Assembly: GCF_008923365.1 (NCBI RefSeq)
Contig: NZ_WBMR01000047.1
Span: 1 to 52,926, forward strand
DNA from: Actinomadura montaniterrae
GTDB taxonomy: Bacteria; Actinomycetota; Actinomycetes; Streptosporangiales; Streptosporangiaceae
Length of the DNA: 52,926 nt
Reading direction: 5' to 3'
Under the pieces are notes generated by a model. The model was given only the letters and a program-made list of their open reading frames with translations. It was not told the DNA's origin and ran no database searches. Position numbers and translations under genes: made by a program. Positions 16,340-24,862 of this stretch are shown piece by piece (positions within the stretch are counted from its first letter, which is position 1; every line of letters starts with the position of its first letter).

Positions 16340-16431
16340 ATCCACGCCTTCGCTCGTCCGTCCCCACCCGGGATCTGTTCGGACGACCAGCCGCTATCCA
16401 ACGCTTTTCAGAACTTTGCCCGATCAATTTC

Positions 16432-16695
16432 CTAAAAAGGCTTCTTCTTTATGCGGCGCAGGGCGCACTGACAGGAAGGTGGCCCGAGGCTCAGCACCCC
16501 GCGGACACGCTTGATGCAGTGAAGCGCTCGGGCAGCAGGTCTGGAGAACAGGGCGCGCAAGCGGCGTTCGCCGGCTGAGAGCCGCTGAGCGAGTGCGGCA
16601 ACCCGCTCGCCCGTGGTGGACAGCGACTCGACGGCCTCGCGGAGCAGCGGGTCGCGCTCGTCTGCGCGGCCGGTGCAGGCCAGCGTGGAGTTCAC
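16432..16695 (-). CDS. Possible small hypothetical protein, 87 aa, in the gap before the GH30 gene
   Basis: The 397-bp gap between the GH30 gene and the next plus-strand gene holds this GTG-initiated frame. Residues 10-50 (ADERDPLLREAVESLST, then ALAQRLSAGERRLRALF) look like a genuine charged helix; the tail is basic. There is no good Shine-Dalgarno and no recognised family. It may be real, a remnant, or chance. Nothing else was seen in this gap. Confidence 0.3.
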   Translation of the reverse strand: MNSTLACTGRADERDPLLREAVESLSTTGERVAALAQRLSAGERRLRALFSRPAARALHCIKRVRGVLSLGPPSCQCALRRIKKKPF

Positions 16696-16736
16696 GGGGC
16701 CATGGACGGCAGCGAATAGAGGCGTATCTTCCGCCT

Positions 16737-17651
16737 ATGGCGCAACTTTTCCTCGGAATCGTGGTCATCGTCGCCGGGATCATGGTCCTCGCCGAGCTGT
16801 TCTGGGACAAGCGCAGGCGCGCCGACGCCGCGCGTGAACTCGCCGATCTGCGGGACCTGGTCGGGCGGAAGGCCGACGCCGCAAAAATCGACGGTCATCT
16901 CACGGCCGTCCGTAAAGGGCTCGACGACGAGGTCGGCGCGATTCGCGGCGAAGTGGCGTCCACCCGCGATCTGAGCGCGGCGGATTCGCAGAGGATCGCC
17001 GCCGAGTTGCATGACGAATTCGAGCGATCGCGGCAGGAGACGCAACGTCGGTTCAGTGAAGTGGCGGACGGGCTGGAGGCCCTGCGAGACGGGTTCACCA
17101 CCGCGATCGGACGATCGCACAACGAGGCCCAGGGCCGGCTGGATCAGGTGACCCGCAAACTCGACGCGCTCGCGCAGCGGGTGAGCCGGAACCACGACCA
17201 CGCGCAAGCGGAGTTGGCCGGTCTCAATGAGCGCCTAGTGCGAATAGAGCAGGCGCAAGAGAAGCAGGCCGGCAGGCTGGCGAACCTCGAACGGGAGTCC
17301 TGGGGAGCGGTTCGCGGCGCGATCGATTGCACGGACGCCGATGTCGGCATCGCGGTGCAGGACGTGTTGTTCCATCTGGCCGGTGCCGCCGGTCTGCGCC
17401 TGGTGAGCAGCCGCGTCCTGAGCGCTGCACCGTTGAAAGCGCGCCACTGGTTCGCCGGAATAGACGAGGAAGAACTGGCGGACTGGCTCGGGCACGCTGT
17501 GCAGGCAGAGGCGCCGGAGGTCGAGGCCCTGCTCGAGGCCGTCAAGACGATGGAGTCCGGGCTCGTCACGCTCGGCCCGATGACGCTGCGAGGGATCCTA
17601 GGCGAGTGGCGGTACGACATCCGTGGTCAGTACGCCTATGTTCTTGCATGA
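16737..17651 (+). CDS. Membrane-anchored coiled-coil protein, unknown function
   Basis: 304 residues. Residues 1-22 are one membrane span (FLGIVVIVAGIMVLAELFW) followed by a basic stop-transfer KRRR, so the rest probably faces the cytoplasm. Residues 30-190 are a long heptad-rich coiled coil with repeated LDxLxxR/DGLEALRDG units. The C-terminal 110 residues form a compact mixed domain (GIAVQDVLFHLAGAAGLRLV to WRYDIRGQYAYVLA). The layout recalls RmuC- or MukB-like scaffolds but no family was identified. It overlaps the convergent 595-aa gene by 54 bp. Confidence 0.65.
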   Translation: MAQLFLGIVVIVAGIMVLAELFWDKRRRADAARELADLRDLVGRKADAAKIDGHLTAVRKGLDDEVGAIRGEVASTRDLSAADSQRIAAELHDEFERSRQETQRRFSEVADGLEALRDGFTTAIGRSHNEAQGRLDQVTRKLDALAQRVSRNHDHAQAELAGLNERLVRIEQAQEKQAGRLANLERESWGAVRGAIDCTDADVGIAVQDVLFHLAGAAGLRLVSSRVLSAAPLKARHWFAGIDEEELADWLGHAVQAEAPEVEALLEAVKTMESGLVTLGPMTLRGILGEWRYDIRGQYAYVLA

Positions 17652-19385
17652 CGGTTCATGGGTCCGCAGATCGACGTCGATATAGACGGCCAGGCCGAGC
17701 ACGCGGTCGTACAGGATGACGACGCCGATACGACGAAGCCACTGTGCCGACGTCCTCATGCTCTTCGGCCTCCGAGTGTCGAAGAGGCGCCGGTGCAACG
17801 CCTGGCGGGCCAGGTTCAGCCCGTATACGGCGAGGTCGTGCCCGTGGAGGTTGCGAATGTCCGCGTAGACGACCACGACGAGGAATTCCGCCAGGTCCAG
17901 TCCCACGACGGCGTCCGGCCGGACCTCGGAGACGAAAGCGGATTCCGCAGCGGCGCCCGGCTCGGGCGGCCCCTGATCCGGACGGCCGGGAATCGGAAGA
18001 TGCGGTCGTTCAGACCACGGCTCCCGGAATTCGCCAAAGGTCTCGGGCCGCGTCTCGACGGTGTTCGCTGGTTCGGCGGCAGGCGCCCCAGGAGTCGGGG
18101 CTTCGCCGGGCCCATACCAGCGCGCCGTGCCCCCTGGACGCTCGACTTCCGGCACGGCGGGTTTCGCCCGGCGAGGAGGTTCGGTGGCGTTCCGCCATTC
18201 GCCGGTTTTCACAGATATCGCGATCGCGCCGACGTCGGGAACGGTAGCGTCGGCTCGGCTCTTGCCGGTAGTCGGTGTGCCTTCAGGTCCGATGGACGGA
18301 AGGTCGCCGAACGCCACGTCAAACCGCAATCTGAGGCCGCGTCCGGAATCCGCGAGCGTCACGCCGAGGTCGTCGCCGATCGGAATGGTGATCCGGACGG
18401 GTCCGTCGCCGGTCAGCGCCTCACCGGTCTCCCAGATCGTCTTCAGATACCGCGCCGTGGCGCCCGCGCCGGGCGCGATGCCGTCCATGGCGTACGTGAT
18501 GGCACGGAACATGATCGCCGACTTGGCGCGCTCGACGAAGCCGGGAGCGCCTTCCCCATCCGGAGCCGGCTCCGAAGCCGGATCCGGAGCCAACTCCGGA
18601 GCCAGGTCGGACGGGGGGCGGCGATCGGCCTCCGCGTCGTCTGCGGACCGCCCGAAGGACTCCAGGACGGCGTCCTTGCGCTCCCTGGTGGCCTTTTCAG
18701 GCGCCTCCCGGGAACGACGTTCCTCATCGGCCGCCTTCTGGTAGCAGTCGTTCAACTCGCTGAAAGGATCAGCGACCGTTTCAACGCCGGACCCTTCGCA
18801 CCCATCTCCAGCGAGCTTCGCTCGTCCCCGATCGAACGCCTCCTTCACTTCCGCCTCGTCCTCGCGAAGCCGCTCCGGCTCGTCCCGCCGGCTCAGCGCC
18901 TCGAGCTGCGACTGCTCCTGGGCGTCGAGCGCATCGGAGGCTTCCTTCTTGAAAAGCCTCAGGGATTCGGCTCTCTCCTCGCGCCTGGCCATCTGCAGAT
19001 CGGCGTCTCGCCGCGCGCACTGCTCCGCCCGCTCCTCGAACGATGAGGACGGGCCCCCTTCCGGCGATCCGGGTACCTCCCACGCGGCGACCTCCCGGGA
19101 GAAAGCGGCCTTGAGGTCCCGGAGCTCTGCGGCGTCCTGATCCTCACCCTCCGCTTCCGCCCTGGACACCGGTTCCCCGAACTCCGCCACCACGTCATCA
19201 CACGCGTCCTGCGCGTCACGTGCCACGCGAGCCAATTCCTCCGCGCGTACCGCGTCAGCCAATGACCTTTCTTCCACCTCCTGTTCCGCCACATTGTCGG
19301 CCCCACGGGGCGCGGGAATCTCCGCGGCCTTCGGCTTGGGAAGGCGTTCCGGCTCGGAGAACTCAGAGAACCGCGGGAGATCCAT
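17598..19385 (-). CDS. Large acidic, low-complexity protein of unknown function, 595 aa
   Basis: Residues 1-250 are Glu/Ala/Arg-rich and probably coiled coil (AEELARVARDAQDACDD, LRLFKKEASDALDAQEQ). There follows an acidic Pro/Ala repeat (LAPELAPDPASEPAPDG), a globular part (about 285-385) with VRITIPIGDDLGVTLADSG and LRLRFDVAFG, and a Pro-rich linker. The C-terminal domain (about 485-595) contains AEFLVVVVYADIRNLHG and VVILYDRVLGLAVYIDVDL. No family recognised and no signal peptide. The ATG lacks a strong Shine-Dalgarno. Its 3' end overlaps the coiled-coil membrane gene on the other strand. Confidence 0.55.
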   Translation of the reverse strand: MDLPRFSEFSEPERLPKPKAAEIPAPRGADNVAEQEVEERSLADAVRAEELARVARDAQDACDDVVAEFGEPVSRAEAEGEDQDAAELRDLKAAFSREVAAWEVPGSPEGGPSSSFEERAEQCARRDADLQMARREERAESLRLFKKEASDALDAQEQSQLEALSRRDEPERLREDEAEVKEAFDRGRAKLAGDGCEGSGVETVADPFSELNDCYQKAADEERRSREAPEKATRERKDAVLESFGRSADDAEADRRPPSDLAPELAPDPASEPAPDGEGAPGFVERAKSAIMFRAITYAMDGIAPGAGATARYLKTIWETGEALTGDGPVRITIPIGDDLGVTLADSGRGLRLRFDVAFGDLPSIGPEGTPTTGKSRADATVPDVGAIAISVKTGEWRNATEPPRRAKPAVPEVERPGGTARWYGPGEAPTPGAPAAEPANTVETRPETFGEFREPWSERPHLPIPGRPDQGPPEPGAAAESAFVSEVRPDAVVGLDLAEFLVVVVYADIRNLHGHDLAVYGLNLARQALHRRLFDTRRPKSMRTSAQWLRRIGVVILYDRVLGLAVYIDVDLRTHEPSCKNIGVLTTDVVPPLA

Positions 19386-19490
19386 GCAGCCAATATGCGC
19401 CTTCGACGCGGCGGATCACGCACGGCAGCGGACGCCGACCGATTTCGGCCGTGCGCGCCAGCGCGCGGTGCTCGCCACCAGGACGGGTGG

Positions 19491-20111
19491 TCAGGGGGTG
19501 GTGAAGGCGCCGGCGGTGGCGGCCAGGGCGGCGGTTCGGGCGGCGTGGTCGGGGAGGTCCGGGTCGGGGGGCGTGCGGAGGAGGACCAGGTGGTGGTACA
19601 GGGGGGCGGTCGCGGTGATCAGGAGCCGGCGGGCGTGGGTGTCCGGGGGGATCTCGCCGCGGCGGACGGCCCGGGCGACGACGATCTCGCAGCGGGCGTA
19701 GCGGTCCTCCCAGAGCCGCCGCTGGGCGCGTTCGGCCTTCTCGGAGCGGAACGAGGCGGCGATCAGCGCCGCCATGACCGGCGGCCGCGCGGTCATGGCG
19801 TCCTGGATCTCGCGGTTCAGCCCGGCCAGGTCGCGTTCCAGGGAGCCGGTGTCGGGGGGCTGCCACGCGTCGTCGGACGCGGCGTCCAGGACGTCGGCGA
19901 GCAGGCCGCCGACGTCGCCCCAGCGCCGGTACACGGTGGCGCGGTGGACGCCGGCGCGGGCCGCGACGGCCTCCATGGTGAGGGCGTCGTAGCCGTGCTC
20001 GCCGAGCTCCGCGAGGACGGCTTCGTGGACCTGCGCGCGGACGCGGGCGGTGCGGCCGCCGGGGCGGCGGCGCGGAGGCGGCGCGGGCTCGGCGTCTGCC
20101 GGTGGAGTCAT
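19491..20111 (-). CDS. TetR/AcrR family repressor
   Basis: 206 residues. After a Pro/Arg-rich N-terminal tail, the HTH is at about 21-67 (RAQVHEAVLAELGEHGY, MEAVAARAGVHRATVYRRW). The C-terminal domain resembles the TetR_C_11 type (MTARPPVMAALIAASFRSE). It is divergent from the acetyltransferase gene, and a 24-bp palindrome lies between them. The start is ATG with GGAG eight bases upstream. It likely represses the acetyltransferase and itself. Confidence 0.9.
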   Translation of the reverse strand: MTPPADAEPAPPPRRRPGGRTARVRAQVHEAVLAELGEHGYDALTMEAVAARAGVHRATVYRRWGDVGGLLADVLDAASDDAWQPPDTGSLERDLAGLNREIQDAMTARPPVMAALIAASFRSEKAERAQRRLWEDRYARCEIVVARAVRRGEIPPDTHARRLLITATAPLYHHLVLLRTPPDPDLPDHAARTAALAATAGAFTTP

Positions 20112-20156
20112 CGGTGGTGCTCCGGTTGCTCGGTGGGACGGCGTCGTGCCAGTATC

Positions 20157-20180
20157 TTAATGCGTCGATCGTCGCATTAA
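20157..20180. promoter_or_regulatory. Palindromic operator between tetR and the acetyltransferase gene
   Basis: TTAATGCG (20157-20164) and CGCATTAA (20173-20180) are exact inverted repeats around TCGATCGT, whose core CGATCG is itself palindromic. It is the only AT-rich patch in the 112-bp divergent gap. It fits a binding site for the adjacent TetR protein. Confidence 0.75.
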
Positions 20181-20223
20181 TTCGGGCGACGGCGCGTCGC
20201 GCCCGCGAAGGAGACGATCGCGC

Positions 20224-20865
20224 ATGCCGCCCGTGCCCGCCGACCCGACCGTGCTGCACCCGATTCCCGGGCAGCCGCGCGTCGTGCTGCTGAAACCGCT
20301 GGTCACGTCGCCGCTGATCGAGGTCGGCGAGTTCAGCTACTACGACGACCCGGACGACCCGACCGCCTTCGAGACCCGCAACGTGCTCTACCACTACGGG
20401 CCGGAAAGGCTCGTCATCGGGAAATTCTGCGCGCTCGGCACGGGCGTGCGGTTCCTCATGAACGGCGCGAACCACCGCATGGACGGCCCGTCGACGTTCC
20501 CGTTCCCGATCATGGGCGGGTCGTGGGCCGAGCACGCCGACCTCATCACCGGACTGCCCGGACGCGGCGACACCGTGATCGGCAACGACGTCTGGATCGG
20601 CTACCGGTCGCTGGTGATGCCGGGCGTCCGCATCGGGCACGGCGCGGTCATCGCGTCCGGGTCCGTGGTCATCGACGACGTCCCCGACTACGGCATCGCC
20701 GGCGGCGACCCGGCCAGGCTCCTCCGCCGCCGCTACAGCGACGCCGACATCGCCCGCCTCCTCGCCCTGGCCTGGTGGGACTGGCCGCTGCGGCACATCA
20801 CCGACCACGTCCGCACGATCATGTCCGGCGGCGTCGACGAGCTGGAGGCCGCGGCGCCCCGATGA
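20224..20865 (+). CDS. Hexapeptide-repeat xenobiotic acetyltransferase (Vat/CatB-like)
   Basis: 213 residues with left-handed beta-helix repeats (VIGKFCALGTGV, VIGNDVWIGYRSLVMPGVRIGHGAVIASGSVV). The catalytic histidine is in MNGANHRMDG, the position typical of the Vat/CatB family, which acetylate streptogramin A or chloramphenicol with acetyl-CoA. The C-terminal WWDWP is also typical. The start is ATG with AAGGAG nine bases upstream. Control by the divergent TetR repressor fits an inducible detoxification or resistance gene; the substrate is not proven. Confidence 0.85.
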   Translation: MPPVPADPTVLHPIPGQPRVVLLKPLVTSPLIEVGEFSYYDDPDDPTAFETRNVLYHYGPERLVIGKFCALGTGVRFLMNGANHRMDGPSTFPFPIMGGSWAEHADLITGLPGRGDTVIGNDVWIGYRSLVMPGVRIGHGAVIASGSVVIDDVPDYGIAGGDPARLLRRRYSDADIARLLALAWWDWPLRHITDHVRTIMSGGVDELEAAAPR

Positions 20866-20888
20866 CCCGCCGCGAGTAGCCTTGGGCG

Positions 20889-21602
20889 GTGTTCTCGTCT
20901 CAGGGGCCGTCGTTGCGGGAGCTGGCGGTGCAGGCGCTGTCCTCGGTCGAGCGCGGGTACGACCTGCTCGCGCCGAAGTTCGACCACACGCCCTTCCGGA
21001 CGCCCGACGGCGTTCTCGACGCGACCGCCGACGCGCTGCGTCCGCTCGGGCCGTTCGGGCGGGGACTGGACGTGTGCTGCGGCACCGGCGCGGGAATGCG
21101 AACGCTCGCGGCCGTTTGCCAGGGGCGGATAGCCGGAGTCGACTTCAGCTCCGGAATGCTCGCGCAGGCGCGCGAAGCGCATCCGGACGCCGAACTGGTC
21201 CGGGCCGACGTGCGAGACCTTTCCTTCGGTGCGGAATTCGATCTGGCCGTGACGTTCGGGGCGCTCGGCCATCTGCTGCCCTCCGAGCGGCCCGCGGTTT
21301 TCGCGGGCGTGCATCGGGCGCTCCGCCCCGGCGGTCTCTTCGCCTTTCCGATCGGCGGTCCGCCGCCCGTCACGTCGGTGCTGTATTGGGCGCTGCTGGG
21401 CTTCGACGCGGTCATGCGCGTCCGGAACGCGGTCTGGCGTCCGCCGTTCGTCATGTACTACCGCACCTGCCCGCTGGGCGCGGTCCGCGACGACCTGGCG
21501 ACGGCCGGATTCGACGTGACGACCGTCCCCCTGACGGCTCTGGGCCGCCGCCCCGACGGCGCCCCGCGCTTCCGCCTCGTCCTGGCAAGAAAGCCCGCCT
21601 GA
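20889..21602 (+). CDS. Class I SAM-dependent methyltransferase
   Basis: 237 residues with motif I LDVCCGTGAGMRTL, acidic motif II in AGVDFSSGMLAQA, and motif III around ALRPGGLFAFP. The fold is the Methyltransf_11/25 type. The substrate is unknown. The start is GTG, with a weak Shine-Dalgarno, 23 bp after the acetyltransferase stop, so it is probably in the same transcript. Confidence 0.85.
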   Translation: MFSSQGPSLRELAVQALSSVERGYDLLAPKFDHTPFRTPDGVLDATADALRPLGPFGRGLDVCCGTGAGMRTLAAVCQGRIAGVDFSSGMLAQAREAHPDAELVRADVRDLSFGAEFDLAVTFGALGHLLPSERPAVFAGVHRALRPGGLFAFPIGGPPPVTSVLYWALLGFDAVMRVRNAVWRPPFVMYYRTCPLGAVRDDLATAGFDVTTVPLTALGRRPDGAPRFRLVLARKPA

Positions 21603-21666
21603 AACCCGCGGCTGTCACAGTCGGCCGATACTCTCCCGCCGTCACGGAATGGACGAGGGAGTGGGC

Positions 21667-22422
21667 ATGGGAGCCAAGACCGGGCTGCTGGTTTACGCGG
21701 ACGGTGATGTCGGCGAGATCCTTCGTGCGGCTCCCGAACCGGATCCGGAGGCGACCGCGGCGCTGCTCGACCGGCTGTATCCCGGGTGGGCGGTGCAGGA
21801 GGACGAACCGTCCACGCTCGGCGACGGCTGCTACCCGCCCTACGGGACGACCTACGCCACGCGGCTCCCGGGGCTCGACATCATCTGCGATCAGCGGGTC
21901 ATGCTCGACGAACCGTCGCGGCTCCCCGCCCATCTGGTCGAGGCGAGCGCGGGGCGGAGGCTGATCCTGCACGCGATGCACAGTGTCGTCGACTGGCTGG
22001 CCTTCGCGGTGTGGGAGGACGGGCGGCTGGTCCGTTCGCTGAGCCTGTCCCCCGACGACGGGATCGTCGAGAACATCGGTGAGCCGTTCCCGTTCGAGGC
22101 GCCCTTCTGGGCCGGGGAGCATCCGGTCCCGGACGAGCCCGAATGGTCGGAGGAGCCTTACCCGCTGCCGTTCCATCCTCTGGAGCTCGGCGAGGAGGTA
22201 TTGCGCGGGCTGTTGGGGTTCGTTCTGGAAGGCGAGATCCTGCCGGACGACGCCGATCCGCAGGAGGTCGGGCTTCTCGGGTTCCGGCTCACCGATCCTT
22301 CGGATCCGGACGAGGTCGCCAGACATGAGGCGGAGATCGCCGAAGCCGTCAGCAGGATGGGGCCGCCGAGGCTCTTCACCTATGGCGCCGACGGCTCGCT
22401 GGTCGAGATCCCCGCGGAGTAA
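21667..22422 (+). CDS. DUF6928 family protein
   Basis: 251 residues starting MGAKTGLLVYADGDVGEILR, the usual opening of DUF6928. It is followed by YPGWAVQEDEP, ICDQRVMLDEPSRLP, HAMHSVVDWLAFAVWEDG and PFEAPFWAGEHPV. The function is unknown; the protein is acidic and soluble and found across actinomycetes. The ATG at 21667 has GGGAG just upstream and matches the family start; an ATG six codons earlier is also in frame. It stands 64 bp after the methyltransferase gene. Confidence 0.82.
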   Translation: MGAKTGLLVYADGDVGEILRAAPEPDPEATAALLDRLYPGWAVQEDEPSTLGDGCYPPYGTTYATRLPGLDIICDQRVMLDEPSRLPAHLVEASAGRRLILHAMHSVVDWLAFAVWEDGRLVRSLSLSPDDGIVENIGEPFPFEAPFWAGEHPVPDEPEWSEEPYPLPFHPLELGEEVLRGLLGFVLEGEILPDDADPQEVGLLGFRLTDPSDPDEVARHEAEIAEAVSRMGPPRLFTYGADGSLVEIPAE

Positions 22423-22448
22423 TGGGGGGCCTCAGAGCTGGTCCGTGG

Positions 22449-24260
22449 TCAGGGGGTTGTTATGGGGAAGTTCGGGACGGGGTCGTCCATGAGGGCCAGG
22501 AGGCGGCGGAGGGCGGAGGTGTCGCCGGTGAGGTCGACGCCTTCGGTGGTGTCGCCCTTGACCAGGGCGAACAGGGCCGGTCTGGTGAGGGTCAGGGTCA
22601 GGTCGGCGGGGGCTGGCGCGCTGTCGGTGCGGCGGTGGGTGAGGGCGCCGTTGGACAGCGTCATGCGGTGGCGGTCGCCGGAGTCGGTGAAATGCCAGTC
22701 GATGGTCAGGTGCTCGTCCCACGCCTTCGGGCCGTTCACGCGGATCGCCATCGAGTCGAAGACCTGCTCGGCGGTCAGTCCCGCCGTCATGCCGCCGGAA
22801 ATGCTCGTCGGGACCGGTTTGATGCCCTCCCGCAGTTCCATCGCACCGGTCAGGTAGAAGTTGCGCCAGATGCCGTTCTCGGCGCCCTCGCCGAGGCGCT
22901 GGAAAACGTCGGCGAGGCCGGCCTTCGCGTCGGCGTTGCCGGGGTCGGCGAAGACGACGTGGTCGAACAGCGTCGCCGCGAACCGCAGGTCGCCCTGGGC
23001 GGCGTAGTCGCGGGCCATCGCCATCGTCTTCGAGGCGCCGCCCATGCATTCGACGTACCGGCGGGACGCCTCGACGGGCGGGTGTTCCCACAGGTGCGCG
23101 GGATTGCCGTCGAACCAGCCCATGTAGCGCTGGTAAATGGCTTTGACGTTGTGGCTGACCGAGCCGTAGTAGCCGCGCGCGTGCCAGGCGTTGGCGAGGG
23201 CGGGCGGCAGCTCCATCATTTCGGCGATCTCGATGCCGGTATGGCCCTGGTTGAGGAGCCGGAGCGTCTGGTCGTGCAGGTAGGCGTAGAGGTCGCGCTG
23301 CTGGGACAGGAACGCGACAATCTCGTCGCGGCCCCAGGTCGGCCAGTGGTGGGACGCGAACGCCACGTCGGTGCAGTCCGCGTACAGGTCGATGGCCTCG
23401 TCCAGGTACTGGGCCCAGACGCGGGCGTCGCGCACGAGCGCGCCCCGCAGCGTCAGGATGTTGTGCAGATTGTGGGTGGCGTTCTCCGCGAGGCACAGAG
23501 CGCGCCGGTCGGGGAAATGGAAGTTCATTTCGGCGGGCGCTTCGGTGCCGGGGGTGAGCTGGAAGACGATCCGCACCCCGTCGAGGACCTCCGCCTGCCC
23601 GGTCCGGGTGATGTCCTTGGTCGGGGGGACGAGCGTCACCCGTCCGGACGAGGCGGTCTGCCCGAGGCCGGTGCCGATCATCCCGTCCGGGCCTTTCGGC
23701 AGCAGGACGCCCGTGTGGTAGACGCCGCGGCGGCCCATCGCGGTGCCCGCGTAGACGTTCTCGGCGACGGCGTGCTCCAGGAATCCGGCCGGGGCGAGGA
23801 TCGGCACCGTCTCGGGGTTGCCGGGCGGGATGACGCCTTCGGCGCCGCCGAAGTGGTCGACGTGGGAGTGGGTGTAGACGAGGCCGCTGACGGGCCGGTC
23901 GCCGCGGTGCTCGCGGTAGAGCGCCAGCGCGGCGGCGGCCGTCTCGGCGGAGACGAGCGGGTCGATGACGATCACGCCGCGGTCGCCCTCGACCAGCGTC
24001 ATGTTCGACAGGTCCAGGCCCCGGACCTGGTAGATCCCGTCGGTGACCTCGAACAGGCCCTGGATGGCGCACAGTTGCGACTGCCGCCAGAGGGACGGGT
24101 TCGCCGACTCCGGGCAGGGGGCGTCGAGGAACGCGTAGGCGTCGGCGTCCCAGACGACGCGGCCGCCGGCGTCCCGCACGGCCCCGGGCGACAGCGACGC
24201 CACCTTGCCGCGCGCGGCGTTCTCGAAATCGGTCCGGTCATCGAACGCGGGTCCGTCCAT
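22449..24260 (-). CDS. Alkyl sulfatase (SdsA1/BDS1-like metallo-beta-lactamase-fold enzyme)
   Basis: 603 residues in the standard three parts. An N-terminal metallo-beta-lactamase domain carries the zinc motif THSHVDHFGG and later ENATHNLHN and ASHHWPTWG. A helical dimerisation domain contains LNQGHTGIEIAE, ARGYYGSVSHNVKAIYQRYM and GWFDGNP. The C-terminal domain is SCP2-like (MAIRVNGPKAWDEHLTIDW). It hydrolyses alkyl sulfates such as dodecyl sulfate to alcohol and sulfate. The ATG at 24260 fits the family start; a frame extending 20 residues further has a weakly hydrophobic leader but no good ribosome site. Confidence 0.92.
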   Translation of the reverse strand: MDGPAFDDRTDFENAARGKVASLSPGAVRDAGGRVVWDADAYAFLDAPCPESANPSLWRQSQLCAIQGLFEVTDGIYQVRGLDLSNMTLVEGDRGVIVIDPLVSAETAAAALALYREHRGDRPVSGLVYTHSHVDHFGGAEGVIPPGNPETVPILAPAGFLEHAVAENVYAGTAMGRRGVYHTGVLLPKGPDGMIGTGLGQTASSGRVTLVPPTKDITRTGQAEVLDGVRIVFQLTPGTEAPAEMNFHFPDRRALCLAENATHNLHNILTLRGALVRDARVWAQYLDEAIDLYADCTDVAFASHHWPTWGRDEIVAFLSQQRDLYAYLHDQTLRLLNQGHTGIEIAEMMELPPALANAWHARGYYGSVSHNVKAIYQRYMGWFDGNPAHLWEHPPVEASRRYVECMGGASKTMAMARDYAAQGDLRFAATLFDHVVFADPGNADAKAGLADVFQRLGEGAENGIWRNFYLTGAMELREGIKPVPTSISGGMTAGLTAEQVFDSMAIRVNGPKAWDEHLTIDWHFTDSGDRHRMTLSNGALTHRRTDSAPAPADLTLTLTRPALFALVKGDTTEGVDLTGDTSALRRLLALMDDPVPNFPITTP

Positions 24261-24451
24261 GGCACGGGTATGTCCCACCGCAAACCGCACCAAAATCCCT
24301 GCTGCGCAAAGAGTCGCCATAAGGGCACGTCAGCTTTCGGGCACGTTTCGCCCTGGCGCGGGCCAAAAGAACCCGGGACGCGGTTGCGGCCGGTCGGACA
24401 AGGGGGATCTTTCGGGCATCCGAGTCCGGCTTCGAGCAGGGGAGGCCCACG

Positions 24452-24862
24452 ATGACCAGGATGGCGCACGGCTCGGCCCGGCACCTCCCGCAGACGTCCG
24501 GCTGGCTGACGTTCGCCGGCACCCTCGCCATGGTGATCGGCGCGTTCAACGTCATCGACGGGCTGGTCGGCCTGTTCAACGACGACTACTACCTCGTCGG
24601 CAGCAGCAAGATCATGGTGTTCGACTTCACCGCCTGGGGCTGGTTCTGGCTGATCCTCGGCGCCGTCCAGATCGCCGTCGGCGCGGGGATCATCGCCGGG
24701 CGGATGTGGGCGCGCGTCGTCGGGGTGCTGTTCGCCGTCCTCGCCGCGATCGGCCACATCGCGTTCCTGCGGGCGTTCCCGCTCTGGTCGGTGCTGACGA
24801 TCGCGATGTCGATCCTGCTGATCTACGCGCTCACCGCGCCGCCGGCGCGGGCCCGGGGCTGA
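24452..24862 (+). CDS. DUF7144-type four-helix membrane protein
   Basis: 136 residues with four spans (about 17-40, 60-80, 83-106 and 112-130) and the conserved GWLTFAGTLAMVIGAFNVIDG opening region (cut here as two adjoining pieces GWLTFAGTLA and MVIGAFNVIDG). WGWFWLILGAVQIAVG and MWARVVGVLFAVL follow. Function unknown. The start is ATG with GGGGAGG six bases upstream. Its last 32 bp overlap the 3' end of the convergent NB-ARC regulator gene. Confidence 0.8.
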   Translation: MTRMAHGSARHLPQTSGWLTFAGTLAMVIGAFNVIDGLVGLFNDDYYLVGSSKIMVFDFTAWGWFWLILGAVQIAVGAGIIAGRMWARVVGVLFAVLAAIGHIAFLRAFPLWSVLTIAMSILLIYALTAPPARARG

